A program made the position numbers and the translations under genes. A DNA stretch of 61,644 bases from an uncultured Prochlorococcus sp. Its GTDB lineage: Bacteria; Cyanobacteriota; Cyanobacteriia; PCC-6307; Cyanobiaceae. The stretch is taken from assembly GCA_902565305.1 (NCBI GenBank), contig CACFEJ010000007.1:1-61644 (forward strand). The letters are read 5' to 3'. Positions 1 through 8,995 of this stretch are shown here, in pieces. Every line of letters starts with the position of its first letter. Position 1 is the stretch's first letter. Under the pieces are notes generated by a model that worked only from the letters and a program-made list of their open reading frames with translations, was not told the DNA's origin and made no database searches.

Positions 1-1
1 G

Positions 2-2875
2 GAATCTGTGCTCAGAGAAGAATGCCCAGACGATCAAGCAGAAAGATTGATACAACTTAAAGAATTAAGTTATTCAAAACAAATTGATGGCGATAGTTCA
101 AAAACTTTTAAAAATGAAATAGTTGATATTGTAAATTCTATGGATTTAGCAGAATCCATAGCAGCAGCAAGAGCGTTTTCATTGTATTTTCAACTCGTGA
201 ATATTTTGGAACAAAGAGTTGAGGAAGATAGATATATTCAAAGCTTTACCAATAAGGATGTTCAAAAATCGCCCGACAATCTTGATCCTTTTGCTCCAGC
301 ATTAGCTAGGCAAAATGCTCCGGTAACTTTTAGAGAATTATTTTACAGGCTGAGGAAATTAAATGTACCACCAGGAAAATTAGAGGAGTTATTGCAAGAA
401 ATGGATATTCGTTTAGTTTTTACTGCACATCCGACCGAGATCGTAAGACATACGATTCGACATAAGCAAACAAGAGTAGCAAATTTGCTAAAAAAAATAC
501 AGATTGAGCAATTTCTAACAAAAGAAGAAAAAATTTCTCTAAAAACTCAATTAAAAGAGGAAGTAAGACTTTGGTGGAGAACAGATGAATTGCATCAATT
601 TAAACCTTCAGTTTTAGACGAGGTTGATTATGCCTTACATTATTTTCAGCAAGTTTTATTTAATGCGATGCCTCAATTGCGGGGTAGGATCGCTGAAGCA
701 CTGACCGAAAATTATCCAGATGTTCAGATGCCCTCTGAATCTTTTTGTAACTTCGGTTCTTGGGTAGGCTCTGATAGGGACGGTAATCCATCGGTAACTC
801 CTGAGATAACATGGAGAACTGCTTGCTACCAAAGACAGTTGATGTTGGAAAGATATATTATTGCGACATCTAATCTTAGAGATCAATTAAGTGTCTCGAT
901 GCAATGGAGTCAAGTCAGTTCCTCTCTATTAGAGTCACTCGAAACTGATAGGGTTAAGTTCCCTGAAATATATGAAGCTAGAGCTACAAGGTATAGGTCA
1001 GAACCCTACAGATTGAAATTAAGTTATATTTTAGAAAAATTGAGATTAACACAAGAAAGAAATAATTTGCTAGCTGATAGTGGATGGAAATTTGCTTTAG
1101 AAGGAGAAATAGATAACAAAAATCTAGATAAAGTTGAAAACTTATATTACAAGTCAGTAAACGAATTTACTTATGATCTCGAACTAATTAAAAATAGCTT
1201 GATTAGTACAGATTTAACTTGTGAATCTGTAAACAACTTACTTACTCAAGTTCATATTTTTGGATTTTCTTTAGCAAGTTTAGATATTCGTCAAGAGAGT
1301 ACAAGGCATAGTGACGCTATACAAGAGCTTACAAATCATCTTGATTTATCTGTTCAATATGACCAAATGTCTGAAGAAGAGAAAATTAAATGGCTTATAG
1401 AGGAATTAAATACAAAAAGGCCTTTAATTCCATCTGACGTTAACTGGACAAAAACTACAGAAGAAACCTTTTCAGTTTTTAAAATGGTCAAGAGACTACA
1501 GCAAGAATTTGGAAGTCGTATTTGCCATTCTTATGTAATTTCAATGAGTCATAGTGCATCTGATTTGCTTGAAGTCCTCTTACTGGCCAAAGAAATGGGA
1601 CTCTTTGATCAAAATTCACAAAAGTCAAAATTATTAGTTGTTCCTCTTTTTGAAACTGTGGAAGACCTTAAAAGAGCGCCAGAAGTAATGGAAAAGTTGT
1701 TTAAATTAGATTTCTATAGATCGTTATTGCCAAAAGTAGGAGAATCTTTTAAACCTCTCCAAGAATTAATGCTTGGATATTCTGATAGCAATAAAGATTC
1801 GGGGTTTGTTTCTAGTAACTGGGAAATTCATAGAGCCCAAATAGCTCTTCAAAATCTCTCAAGTAGAAATAACATATTGCTAAGACTTTTTCATGGAAGA
1901 GGTGGTTCTGTAGGAAGAGGAGGAGGACCAGCCTATCAGGCAATATTGGCTCAACCAAGCGGCACTTTAAAAGGGCGAATAAAAATAACAGAACAGGGTG
2001 AAGTTTTAGCTTCTAAATATAGCCTTCCTGAACTAGCTTTGTACAATCTTGAGACTGTTACTACAGCGGTAATTCAAAATAGTTTGGTCAATAATAGACT
2101 TGACGCTACTCCAGAATGGAATCAATTAATGTCTAGGTTGGCAGAAACATCAAGGTCTCATTACAGAAAATTAGTACATGAGAATCCTGATTTGTTAAAT
2201 TTCTTTCAAGAGGTAACTCCAATAGAAGAAATAAGTAAATTACAGATATCTAGTAGGCCTGCTAGAAGAAAAAAAGGTGCAAAGGATTTATCAAGTTTAA
2301 GAGCTATTCCATGGGTATTTGGTTGGACACAAAGTAGATTTCTTTTGCCAAGTTGGTTTGGAGTTGGCACTGCATTGTCATCTGAATTAAATTCTGATCC
2401 TCAACAAATTGAATTATTAAGAGTTCTGCATCAAAGATGGCCATTTTTTAGGATGCTCATATCTAAGGTAGAAATGACATTATCTAAGGTGGATTTGGAA
2501 GTTGCTAGATATTATGTTGATACTCTTGGTAGTAAAGAAAATAAGCATTCTTTTGATGATATTTTTGAAGTAATTTCTAAAGAATATAATCTTACAAAAT
2601 CCTTAATACTTGAAATTACTGGTAAAAATAAGCTCTTAGAATCTGATAGAGACTTGAAATCATCAGTAAGCTTGAGAAATAAGACAATTATTCCACTAGG
2701 TTTTTTGCAAGTTTCACTTCTAAGAAGATTAAGAGACCAGACAAGACAACCCCCAATAAGCGAATTTGTTATGGATAAAGATGAATCTAGAAGAGCTTAC
2801 AGCAGAAGTGAATTATTGAGGGGAGCACTTTTAACTATTAATGGGATAGCAGCTGGCATGAGAAATACAGGTTGA
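2..2875 (+). CDS. ppc: Phosphoenolpyruvate carboxylase, 5'-truncated by window edge
   Basis: PEP carboxylase adds bicarbonate to PEP to give oxaloacetate, the anaplerotic feed of the incomplete TCA pathway, in the cytoplasm. The reading frame is open to the left edge, so the true start lies outside; about 957 residues are visible and I estimate that a few tens of N-terminal residues are missing. Family motifs are present: the catalytic-histidine segment [23 protein letters not shown], the glycine-rich [14 protein letters not shown] loop, and the canonical C-terminus ending [14 protein letters not shown] at position 8 is an internal valine, not a start. The next gene begins 3 nt after the stop, so the two are probably cotranscribed. 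Confidence 0.97.
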   Translation, partial: ESVLREECPDDQAERLIQLKELSYSKQIDGDSSKTFKNEIVDIVNSMDLAESIAAARAFSLYFQLVNILEQRVEEDRYIQSFTNKDVQKSPDNLDPFAPALARQNAPVTFRELFYRLRKLNVPPGKLEELLQEMDIRLVFTAHPTEIVRHTIRHKQTRVANLLKKIQIEQFLTKEEKISLKTQLKEEVRLWWRTDELHQFKPSVLDEVDYALHYFQQVLFNAMPQLRGRIAEALTENYPDVQMPSESFCNFGSWVGSDRDGNPSVTPEITWRTACYQRQLMLERYIIATSNLRDQLSVSMQWSQVSSSLLESLETDRVKFPEIYEARATRYRSEPYRLKLSYILEKLRLTQERNNLLADSGWKFALEGEIDNKNLDKVENLYYKSVNEFTYDLELIKNSLISTDLTCESVNNLLTQVHIFGFSLASLDIRQESTRHSDAIQELTNHLDLSVQYDQMSEEEKIKWLIEELNTKRPLIPSDVNWTKTTEETFSVFKMVKRLQQEFGSRICHSYVISMSHSASDLLEVLLLAKEMGLFDQNSQKSKLLVVPLFETVEDLKRAPEVMEKLFKLDFYRSLLPKVGESFKPLQELMLGYSDSNKDSGFVSSNWEIHRAQIALQNLSSRNNILLRLFHGRGGSVGRGGGPAYQAILAQPSGTLKGRIKITEQGEVLASKYSLPELALYNLETVTTAVIQNSLVNNRLDATPEWNQLMSRLAETSRSHYRKLVHENPDLLNFFQEVTPIEEISKLQISSRPARRKKGAKDLSSLRAIPWVFGWTQSRFLLPSWFGVGTALSSELNSDPQQIELLRVLHQRWPFFRMLISKVEMTLSKVDLEVARYYVDTLGSKENKHSFDDIFEVISKEYNLTKSLILEITGKNKLLESDRDLKSSVSLRNKTIIPLGFLQVSLLRRLRDQTRQPPISEFVMDKDESRRAYSRSELLRGALLTINGIAAGMRNTG

Positions 2876-2878
2876 TAA

Positions 2879-3325
2879 TTGCAATATTTTTCTAAAAAAA
2901 AACTTGTTCTCCCAGAAGGTTATTTTGTTAACTCTTCTCAAATCCCACTAGCTAAAGAAGTTAACAAACTTTTAGCGAATTGTGGTTGTGAGACATTTCC
3001 AATAAAACCTCTTTCTGAGGCTATTCATAAAAGTAATTTCTTTTTTACAATACAGAATGAATTGAAAAATAAATTATATGGCTTTGTAAGGGTTACGTCC
3101 GACAAGGGATTGAATGCTAACTTGTGGAATTTAAGTGCATTGCCAGGCAATAATCAGCAACTTTATTATTCAATATTGCTTCAAGTAACTCTTGAGAAAA
3201 TAAATAGAGAAATGCCAGGATGCAGTATTTCTGTACAGGCTCCAGTATCTTCTTTTATAAGTTTAGAGGAAAATGGATTCATACTAGATCCAAATGGAAT
3301 AAGAGTAATGGGATATAAACTTTAA
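2879..3325 (+). CDS. Small GNAT-like (Gcn5-related) protein, function unknown
   Basis: The gene encodes a 148-aa soluble protein from a TTG start 3 nt after the ppc stop. The middle and C-terminal half (a strand around LYGFVRVTSD, a helix around residues 95-112, then an ending ENGFILDPNGIRVMGYKL) resemble the fold order of GNAT acetyltransferases, but I see no confident acetyl-CoA P-loop. It probably follows ppc in one transcript. The substrate is unknown and the family call is tentative; it could be a degenerate GNAT relative. It has no signal peptide and no membrane segment. Confidence 0.6.
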   Translation: MQYFSKKKLVLPEGYFVNSSQIPLAKEVNKLLANCGCETFPIKPLSEAIHKSNFFFTIQNELKNKLYGFVRVTSDKGLNANLWNLSALPGNNQQLYYSILLQVTLEKINREMPGCSISVQAPVSSFISLEENGFILDPNGIRVMGYKL

Positions 3326-3336
3326 AAATAACTTTA

Positions 3337-3410
3337 CGAGCATGGAGGGATTCGAACCCCCGACTCTCAGAACCGGAATCTGATGCTCTATCCAACTGAG
3401 CTACATGCCC
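3337..3410 (-). tRNA. trnR-CCG: tRNA-Arg (anticodon CCG)
   Basis: The reverse complement folds as a cloverleaf. The 7-bp acceptor stem starts GGGCATG and pairs with CATGCTC through one G-T pair. The D arm contains AGCTCAGTTGGATAGAGC. The anticodon stem TCAGA/TCTGA encloses the loop TTCCGGT, giving anticodon CCG, which reads CGG. The T arm is GGGGGTTCGAATCCCTC. The discriminator base is G and CCA is not encoded. It lies convergent to the ppc-linked gene and divergent from recF. Confidence 0.96.
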
Positions 3411-3470
3411 TTTAATTTTTCAATTTCTTTAAAGAAAATCTAAATATTTTAAACTTAGCTAATTTAATTA

Positions 3471-4579
3471 ATGAATGCACAAAAAAAATTTTTTTAAATA
3501 AATTAAAAATTAAAAATTTTCGGAACCATAAAAGTTTTGAAATTGATCTAAAAGAGCAAAGAGCAATTGTTCTTGGTTGCAATGGAATTGGCAAGTCAAA
3601 TTTACTTGAATCGGTTGAATTTTTAAGTCAATTAAAATCTAATAGAGCACTAAGCGATAAAGACTTAATAGAGAACGATAGTGATATGGCTGTAGTTAAA
3701 GGACAGATAAATTTTAAAGACGATTTAAAGTTGAATTTATTCCGAAAAGGGCCTAAAAGAATTTATGTTAATGAATCAATCTTGAAAAAACAAAGTGAAA
3801 TAAAGAATTATATTCGGAGTGTATGTTTCTGCTCTAATGATATAGATATTGTTAGAAGTGAACCCAGTTATCGAAGAACATGGATTGATAAAGTTGTATC
3901 TCAGCTTGAACCAGTATATATAGACCTGATAAGTAGATTTAACAGGCTTTTAAAACAAAGAAGTCATTTTTGGCGGTCGGAAAGTTTCTTAAAAACCCAA
4001 TCCACAGATATTGTTGAAAGCTTTGATATCCAAATGTCAATAATAAGTACAAGAATTTTTAGGCGCAGAAGAAGAGCTTTATTAAAAATAAAACCATATG
4101 TTGAATATTGGCATAATCATTTAAGTAAATCTCAAGAGCAAATAGACATAAATTATCTTTCGGGGATACAAAATATAAGTCCAGAAGAAGAAGAAGAAGA
4201 AGTTATTAGTAAAAAAATAGCAGAACAGCTCTTAAATCAGCGTTCAATAGAAGCATTGACTGGTAAATGTAATTTTGGCCCTCATCGTGATGATGTTGAG
4301 TTTCTAATCAATAATGTTTCAGTTAGAAAATATGGTTCCTCAGGACAGCAAAGGACTTTTATCTTGGCTTTAAAGATGGCTGAACTCGATTTATTAACTA
4401 AAACATTAAATGCTCCTCCAATACTTATATTGGATGATGTCTTGGCGGAATTAGATTTAACCAGGCAAAATTTATTATTAAATTCTGTTGGTAAAGATAG
4501 TCAATGTTTTATAAGTGCGACACATTTAGATAAATTTAATCAGTCTTTCTTAGGGTCGTCACAAATGATTCACTTATAA
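3471..4579 (+). CDS. recF: RecF recombination/gap-repair ATPase, with an apparent 5' frameshift or non-canonical start
   Basis: RecF is an SMC-like ATPase that loads RecA with RecO/RecR at single-strand gaps. The ABC-type motifs are all present: Walker A GCNGIGKSN (about 3575-3601), signature SSGQQRTF, and Walker B ILILDDVLAELD. The first in-frame ATG is at 3686, but starting there would delete Walker A. The frame is open back to 3416 with no in-frame ATG, GTG or TTG upstream of 3686. An ATG at 3471 lies in another frame and would join the RecF frame if the A8T7 run at 3481-3495 had one more A, giving MNAQKK-IFLNKLKIKNFRNHKSF and about 369 aa, normal for RecF. The alternatives are an ATT start at 3488, frameshifting, or a sequencing error. 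Confidence 0.88.
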
Positions 4580-4632
4580 TTTTAAAAAAGGCATGATTTT
4601 TAGCTAATCTTAATTTCATATAAATTTCTTAA

Positions 4633-5067
4633 ATGGAAATCTACAAAAAAAATCAAATTTCAAGCTCGTTAAGTGATCAGCAAGAATTAAGTCATCAAAG
4701 TAAACATCTTTTGTTGGAACTTTATAGATGCGATCGCGAAAAATTAAATGACGAATCCTTTTTGCGCTGTATTTTAAATAGAGCTGCTAAATTGGCAAAT
4801 GCAACAGTTTTGAATTTGATAAGTAATAAATTTGAGCCTCAGGGGGTTACAGCAATTGCATTACTGGCAGAATCTCATATTTCAATACATACTTGGCCTG
4901 AATCTAATTATTCGGCAGTGGATATTTTTACATGTGGTCAAAATATGATGCCCGAACTTGCTAGTCAATATTTAATTGAATCTTTGTTGGCTAAAGAACA
5001 TACTTTGCGTGTTATTGCGCGAAATCCACCTTCAGCAGTCTCTAAACAGATCAGAACGGTTGTTTGA
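4633..5067 (+). CDS. speD: S-adenosylmethionine decarboxylase proenzyme
   Basis: SpeD makes decarboxylated AdoMet, the aminopropyl donor for spermidine. The 144-aa protein is of the small prokaryotic type. The self-cleavage site is visible as AESHISIHTWPE, where Ser81 after Glu80 would become the pyruvoyl group. The ATG start gives a slightly long N-terminus (about 15-20 residues before the conserved core). It follows recF by 53 nt and converges on larE, with stops only 6 nt apart. Confidence 0.95.
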   Translation: MEIYKKNQISSSLSDQQELSHQSKHLLLELYRCDREKLNDESFLRCILNRAAKLANATVLNLISNKFEPQGVTAIALLAESHISIHTWPESNYSAVDIFTCGQNMMPELASQYLIESLLAKEHTLRVIARNPPSAVSKQIRTVV

Positions 5068-5073
5068 CAATAT

Positions 5074-5919
5074 TTACCTATTTAATTTTCCACTTACTAG
5101 TCCCTCAAGATCTAAACTTGTGCAACTAAATCCTAACTTAGAAAAATATTGAACTAACTCACTAAAATTGTATTTTTTAAAAAAATGCTCTAATTCATCT
5201 TGCGGAATTTCTATTCTTGCAGTTGAGCCCTGGCATCTAACTCTAACCTCCGATAATCCACATTCTTTAAGATATTCTTCTGCTTTCTCAACCATTTTTA
5301 GCCTTTCACTTGTTATTTCATGGCCATAAGGAAATCTTGATGATAAGCAAGGTTGAGCAGGTTTATCCCACCAAGGGAAACCCAACGCTCTTGATATATC
5401 TCTAATGTCTTGTTTTGAAACTTTAAATTTTGCAAGGGGGGAGATAACTCCTGCTTGTTTTGAGGCTTGTATACCTGGTCTGTAATCTTTAAGATCATCC
5501 AGATTGACTCCATCTAAAACAATCTTGTAATTAAGTTTTTTAGAGAGGTAGGTTGTATGTTTGTGGAGCTCTTTTTTGCACGCAAAGCACCTATCCTTAG
5601 GATTTTTACTGTAACTTGATTGGTCTAATTCTGATGTTTTAATTTCTAAATGCTTTACTCCAATCCATTTTGCTTGCCTTCTTGCTTCTTCACGGAGACT
5701 ATTGGCTAATGCAGGAGAAATACCAGTTATAGCAATTGCTTTGCTACCTAACTGCTCGAATGCTAATGATGCCACTAATGAACTATCAACTCCTCCGGAA
5801 TAAGCAATACAAGCACTATCAAGATTCTTAATGTATCTTCTAATTGTATAAAGCTTTTCACTTTGTTCATCAGAGAGAATTTCTTGTTGATTGAACATGC
5901 TGATTACTTTAAAATTCAA
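5074..5919 (-). CDS. larE: LarE-type ATP-pyrophosphatase (PP-loop), predicted sulfur-transfer enzyme
   Basis: This 281-aa cytosolic protein belongs to the PP-loop ATP-pyrophosphatase superfamily; the AYSGGVDSSLVA loop is at about residues 39-50. Other LarE-like features are DRCFACKKEL (Cys111, Cys114) and PCLSSRFPYG (Cys191), cysteines expected either to donate sulfur or to bind an Fe-S cluster. In lactic bacteria LarE sulfurises the nickel-pincer cofactor together with LarB and LarC; neither partner is in this window, so the true acceptor is unknown. The start could instead be the Met at residue 8. It is divergent from the cobO-like gene. Confidence 0.8.
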   Translation of the reverse strand: MNFKVISMFNQQEILSDEQSEKLYTIRRYIKNLDSACIAYSGGVDSSLVASLAFEQLGSKAIAITGISPALANSLREEARRQAKWIGVKHLEIKTSELDQSSYSKNPKDRCFACKKELHKHTTYLSKKLNYKIVLDGVNLDDLKDYRPGIQASKQAGVISPLAKFKVSKQDIRDISRALGFPWWDKPAQPCLSSRFPYGHEITSERLKMVEKAEEYLKECGLSEVRVRCQGSTARIEIPQDELEHFFKKYNFSELVQYFSKLGFSCTSLDLEGLVSGKLNR

Positions 5920-6006
5920 ATTACCTATGAATAGGTTGAATTTATTATTAAATCTTTAATAATATTCTTATCTATATCTTAGATTAAATTTATTAATTTT
6001 GTTCAA

Positions 6007-7167
6007 TTGACGAATACGACTAGAAATAGAGGAATTGGAATTGTCACAGCAAGTGACAGTCAAGAGAGATCAAAAGGTCAATTACATATTTATGATGGAG
6101 AGGGTAAGGGGAAAAGCCAGGCTGCATTGGGTGTAGTTCTCAGGACAATAGGATTAGGAATATGCGAAAAAAGACAGTCAAGAGTTTTACTTCTAAGATT
6201 TTTAAAAGGCCCTGAGAGGCCCTATGATGAGGATTCAGCTATAGAGGCTTTACAAAGAGGCTTTCCACATTTAATTGACCATGTAAGGACAGGAAGATCT
6301 GAATTCTTTACTGCTGACCAAGTTACAAAGTTTGATGTTGGTGAGGCCGAAAGAGGTTGGAATATTGCTAAAGGAGCAATTGCTAGTTCTCTTTATTCTG
6401 TAGTTGTATTGGATGAGTTAAATCCAGTCCTTGATTTAGGAATGCTTGATATCAATGAAGTAGTTGATTCTCTTCAAAATCGTCCAGATGGATTAGAAAT
6501 AATTATTACTGGAAGGGCAGCCCCGCCCTCTTTGGTTAGAATATCTCAACTCCATTCAGAAATGAGACCACGTTTTACAGGAGACATATCAGAACTAAAA
6601 AAACATAGTAGTTCTAGTGGTGGAATTGAGATTTATACAGGTGAAGGAAAGGGTAAATCCACAAGTGCACTCGGTAAGGCTCTTCAAGCTATAGGTAAAG
6701 GAATATCTCAAGATAAAAGTCATAGAGTTTTAATTTTACAATGGTTAAAAGGTGGAAATGGATATACCGAAGATGCTGCCATAGAAGCTTTGAGAGAGAG
6801 TTATCCTCATTTAGTAGATCATTTGCGTTCAGGCAGAGATGACATCGTATGGAGAGGTCAGCAACAACCAATTGATTATGTTGAAGCTGAAAGAGCATGG
6901 GAAATTGCTAAAGCTGCTATTTTGTCTGGCTTGTATAAAACAATCATTTTAGATGAATTGAATCCAACTGTTGATTTAGAGTTATTACCTGTGGAATCGA
7001 TACATCAAACGCTCTTAAAAAAACCAGCAGATACAGAGGTGGTAATTACTGGTAGGTGCAAAAATGAACCTTCATATTTTGAACTAGCTGATGTTTACTC
7101 TGAAATGGTTTGTCATAAGCATTATGCAAATGTTGGAGTTGATTTGAAAAGAGGTGTAGATTTCTAA
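6007..7167 (+). CDS. cobO: Tandem-domain CobO/BtuR-like corrinoid adenosyltransferase
   Basis: The BtuR/CobO family transfers adenosyl from ATP to corrinoid cobalt. This 386-aa protein has two full copies in tandem: P-loops GEGKGKSQAALG near 31-42 and GEGKGKSTSALG near 212-223, each followed by a VLDELNP or ILDELNP motif (about 134-140 and 314-320) and an ITGR motif. Single-domain family members are near 200 aa, so this is an internal duplication. Only the second copy keeps a C-terminal tail like the family's (VGVDLKRGVDF). Both loops keep the lysine, so both may bind ATP. The start is TTG. The enzymatic role is inferred from the family; a regulatory role is possible. Confidence 0.8.
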   Translation: MTNTTRNRGIGIVTASDSQERSKGQLHIYDGEGKGKSQAALGVVLRTIGLGICEKRQSRVLLLRFLKGPERPYDEDSAIEALQRGFPHLIDHVRTGRSEFFTADQVTKFDVGEAERGWNIAKGAIASSLYSVVVLDELNPVLDLGMLDINEVVDSLQNRPDGLEIIITGRAAPPSLVRISQLHSEMRPRFTGDISELKKHSSSSGGIEIYTGEGKGKSTSALGKALQAIGKGISQDKSHRVLILQWLKGGNGYTEDAAIEALRESYPHLVDHLRSGRDDIVWRGQQQPIDYVEAERAWEIAKAAILSGLYKTIILDELNPTVDLELLPVESIHQTLLKKPADTEVVITGRCKNEPSYFELADVYSEMVCHKHYANVGVDLKRGVDF

Positions 7168-7182
7168 CTTATTCTTAAAAAA

Positions 7183-8328
7183 TTAATTGCACAATATTTT
7201 TTTCATCTTTTCAAAGCCGCCTTCAATAGATCTTGACTGAATTTTGAATTTAGACAAGATTCTTGAAGCTTTTTCGGAACGTTTCCCCGATTTACATATA
7301 GTGAAAACCTCTTTATTTAAACTTTCTTTTTGAATAAATTGTAAGTCAGATTCTTGGTTCAATTGACTTAAGGGAATTGAGATAGATCCCTCTATTGCAG
7401 ATTTAGAAATTTCTTCATTTTCTCTAACATCAATTAAAAGAATTTTGTTAGGTTTTGCTTTGTATAAACTATTAAAGTCATTAGCACTAATATTGTTTAA
7501 TTTATCTTTTTTCTCACAATATTCATCACTATTATAAAAGCTCTCAAACTGAGACAGATTTTTTATTCGTTTATTTAACTGATCACTTTTTAGATGTAAT
7601 TTTTTCATATTCATATTCAATAGATCAAAAATTAAAATCTTCCCATCTAAAATTTCACCTTTTTTCAAAATGATTTTGATAATTTCATTAACCTGAAGAA
7701 TTCCTATTAAACCTGTTGAAACGCCCACAACCCCGTATTCTGCACAACTAGGGGCAGCATTTTTTGAAGGTGATTCTGGAAGTAAGTCTCTTAAATTAGG
7801 ACTATTTTTATGTAAATTAAAAACACTCACTTGCCCTTCAAAGCCTTGTACACTTCCAAAGACTAAGGGTTTATTTAATATCAGGCATGAATCATTTATT
7901 AAATATCTTGTGCCAAAGTTGTCCGAGCAATCACAAATAACATCAAACTCCTCTATTAATTCAAGAGCATTTTTGGGATTAATTCTCTTTGAAAAGGTTA
8001 ATATTTCACAATTAGGATTGAATTTTTTTATTCTTTCTCGAGCAGAATCAATTTTAAGATTACCAATAGTATTTGTTTCATGAATTATTTGTCTCTGGAG
8101 ATTAGACTTTTCAACTTGATCGTTATCAACTATTCCAATTCTTCCAATTCCTGCTGCAGCTAAATAAAGCAAAACGGAAGACCCAAGCCCACCGGCACCA
8201 ATGCATAATACTGAGCTGTTTTTAAGATATAGTTGACCCTCATAACCTATCTCTTTGAGGGTTAAATGTTTTTGATATCTTTCTTCTTCATCAGAGTTTA
8301 AGAAATTAAATTTGATATATTTGGACAT
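7183..8328 (-). CDS. moeB: E1-like adenylyltransferase (MoeB/ThiF type) with C-terminal rhodanese domain
   Basis: The protein has 381 aa. Residues about 1-250 form the ThiF/MoeB E1-like domain, with the nucleotide loop GAGGLGSS (44-51), NLQRQ and DCSDNFGTRY. PSCAEYGVVG carries the family cysteine (Cys195). Residues about 285-381 are a rhodanese domain with active-site loop CKSGKRS (Cys345). The family adenylates a ubiquitin-like sulfur carrier and the rhodanese domain supplies sulfur. The usual two zinc-binding cysteine pairs are absent here (PNLRDLLP and the segment before LNKR). Whether the partner is MoaD, ThiS or another carrier cannot be read from this window. Confidence 0.87.
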   Translation of the reverse strand: MSKYIKFNFLNSDEEERYQKHLTLKEIGYEGQLYLKNSSVLCIGAGGLGSSVLLYLAAAGIGRIGIVDNDQVEKSNLQRQIIHETNTIGNLKIDSARERIKKFNPNCEILTFSKRINPKNALELIEEFDVICDCSDNFGTRYLINDSCLILNKPLVFGSVQGFEGQVSVFNLHKNSPNLRDLLPESPSKNAAPSCAEYGVVGVSTGLIGILQVNEIIKIILKKGEILDGKILIFDLLNMNMKKLHLKSDQLNKRIKNLSQFESFYNSDEYCEKKDKLNNISANDFNSLYKAKPNKILLIDVRENEEISKSAIEGSISIPLSQLNQESDLQFIQKESLNKEVFTICKSGKRSEKASRILSKFKIQSRSIEGGFEKMKKILCN

Positions 8329-8622
8329 TTCGATCGCTTAATGTTTTCGAGCTAAACTATGAGAACATAATAAATAAAATAAAAATTTTAGCCTTTTATA
8401 TTTTGCTAATTACTGGGATTTATTAATGTTTTTGTTAGAACTACAGAATAATGTGAAGTTTTTATAAATCAATTTTAAGTTTAAATATCTTCAGAAATCA
8501 AATATACCAACGCCTCTTAAAAAATACAAAATGTTTCGGTTCGGAATTTTGCACAACAAAAAGGTAGTCAATAGACGTTTTTTCCGATACTGTCTGGTTC
8601 ATATATTAAGTTTACTGAATTC
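8329..8622. other. Divergent intergenic region, moeB-like / CAAD
   Basis: This 294-nt gap separates the divergent starts and must hold both promoters. It is AT-rich with poly-A and poly-T tracts. I see no tRNA, no clear terminator and no open frame worth calling, and I could not assign a convincing promoter. Confidence 0.4.
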
Positions 8623-8988
8623 ATGAGTGATAACACTCCAGAGTCAAACCAAGACTCCGGCTCCGATACAAGCTCAGAAACCAAAAGTTTTTCAGAGAAG
8701 TACTCTGATGTTATGGGAAAAGTCAACGAAACCCTTGGTAATGTTGATTGGACTCAAATGGGTAAGTACGGCAAGGCGGCAGGCATAATTGCTGTTGTCG
8801 TAATAGCTCAGATAATAATTAAAGTTGTCATTGACACGATAAACTTTTTCCCAATTCTCCCTGGTTTACTAGAACTACTAGGCGTAATTGTTGTCGGTCA
8901 ATGGAGCTGGCAAAATCTTCGTACCAGTGAAAATCGTGAAGCTGTTCTAGATAAGGTACAAAATCTTAAGAAGACATATTTAGGGTAG
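8623..8988 (+). CDS. CAAD-domain (CURT1-like) thylakoid membrane protein
   Basis: This 121-aa protein has an acidic, Ser/Gln-rich N-terminus (residues 1-30), an amphipathic stretch, two adjoining hydrophobic helices (about 48-66 and 70-92, with a Pro-rich turn FPILPG) and a C-terminal helix SENREAVLDKVQNLKKTYLG. That is the organisation of the CAAD/CURT1 family, membrane proteins that bend thylakoid margins and, as CAAD, are appended to some cyanobacterial aminoacyl-tRNA synthetases. A role in thylakoid architecture is inferred from the family. The gene converges on the fructosamine-kinase-like gene, 7 nt apart. Confidence 0.85.
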   Translation: MSDNTPESNQDSGSDTSSETKSFSEKYSDVMGKVNETLGNVDWTQMGKYGKAAGIIAVVVIAQIIIKVVIDTINFFPILPGLLELLGVIVVGQWSWQNLRTSENREAVLDKVQNLKKTYLG

Positions 8989-8995
8989 TTAAAGA

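Noticed and set aside
3337-3410. Integration (att) site at tRNA-Arg
   Set aside because: No second copy of the tRNA 3' end nearby and no integrase; neighbouring genes are core.
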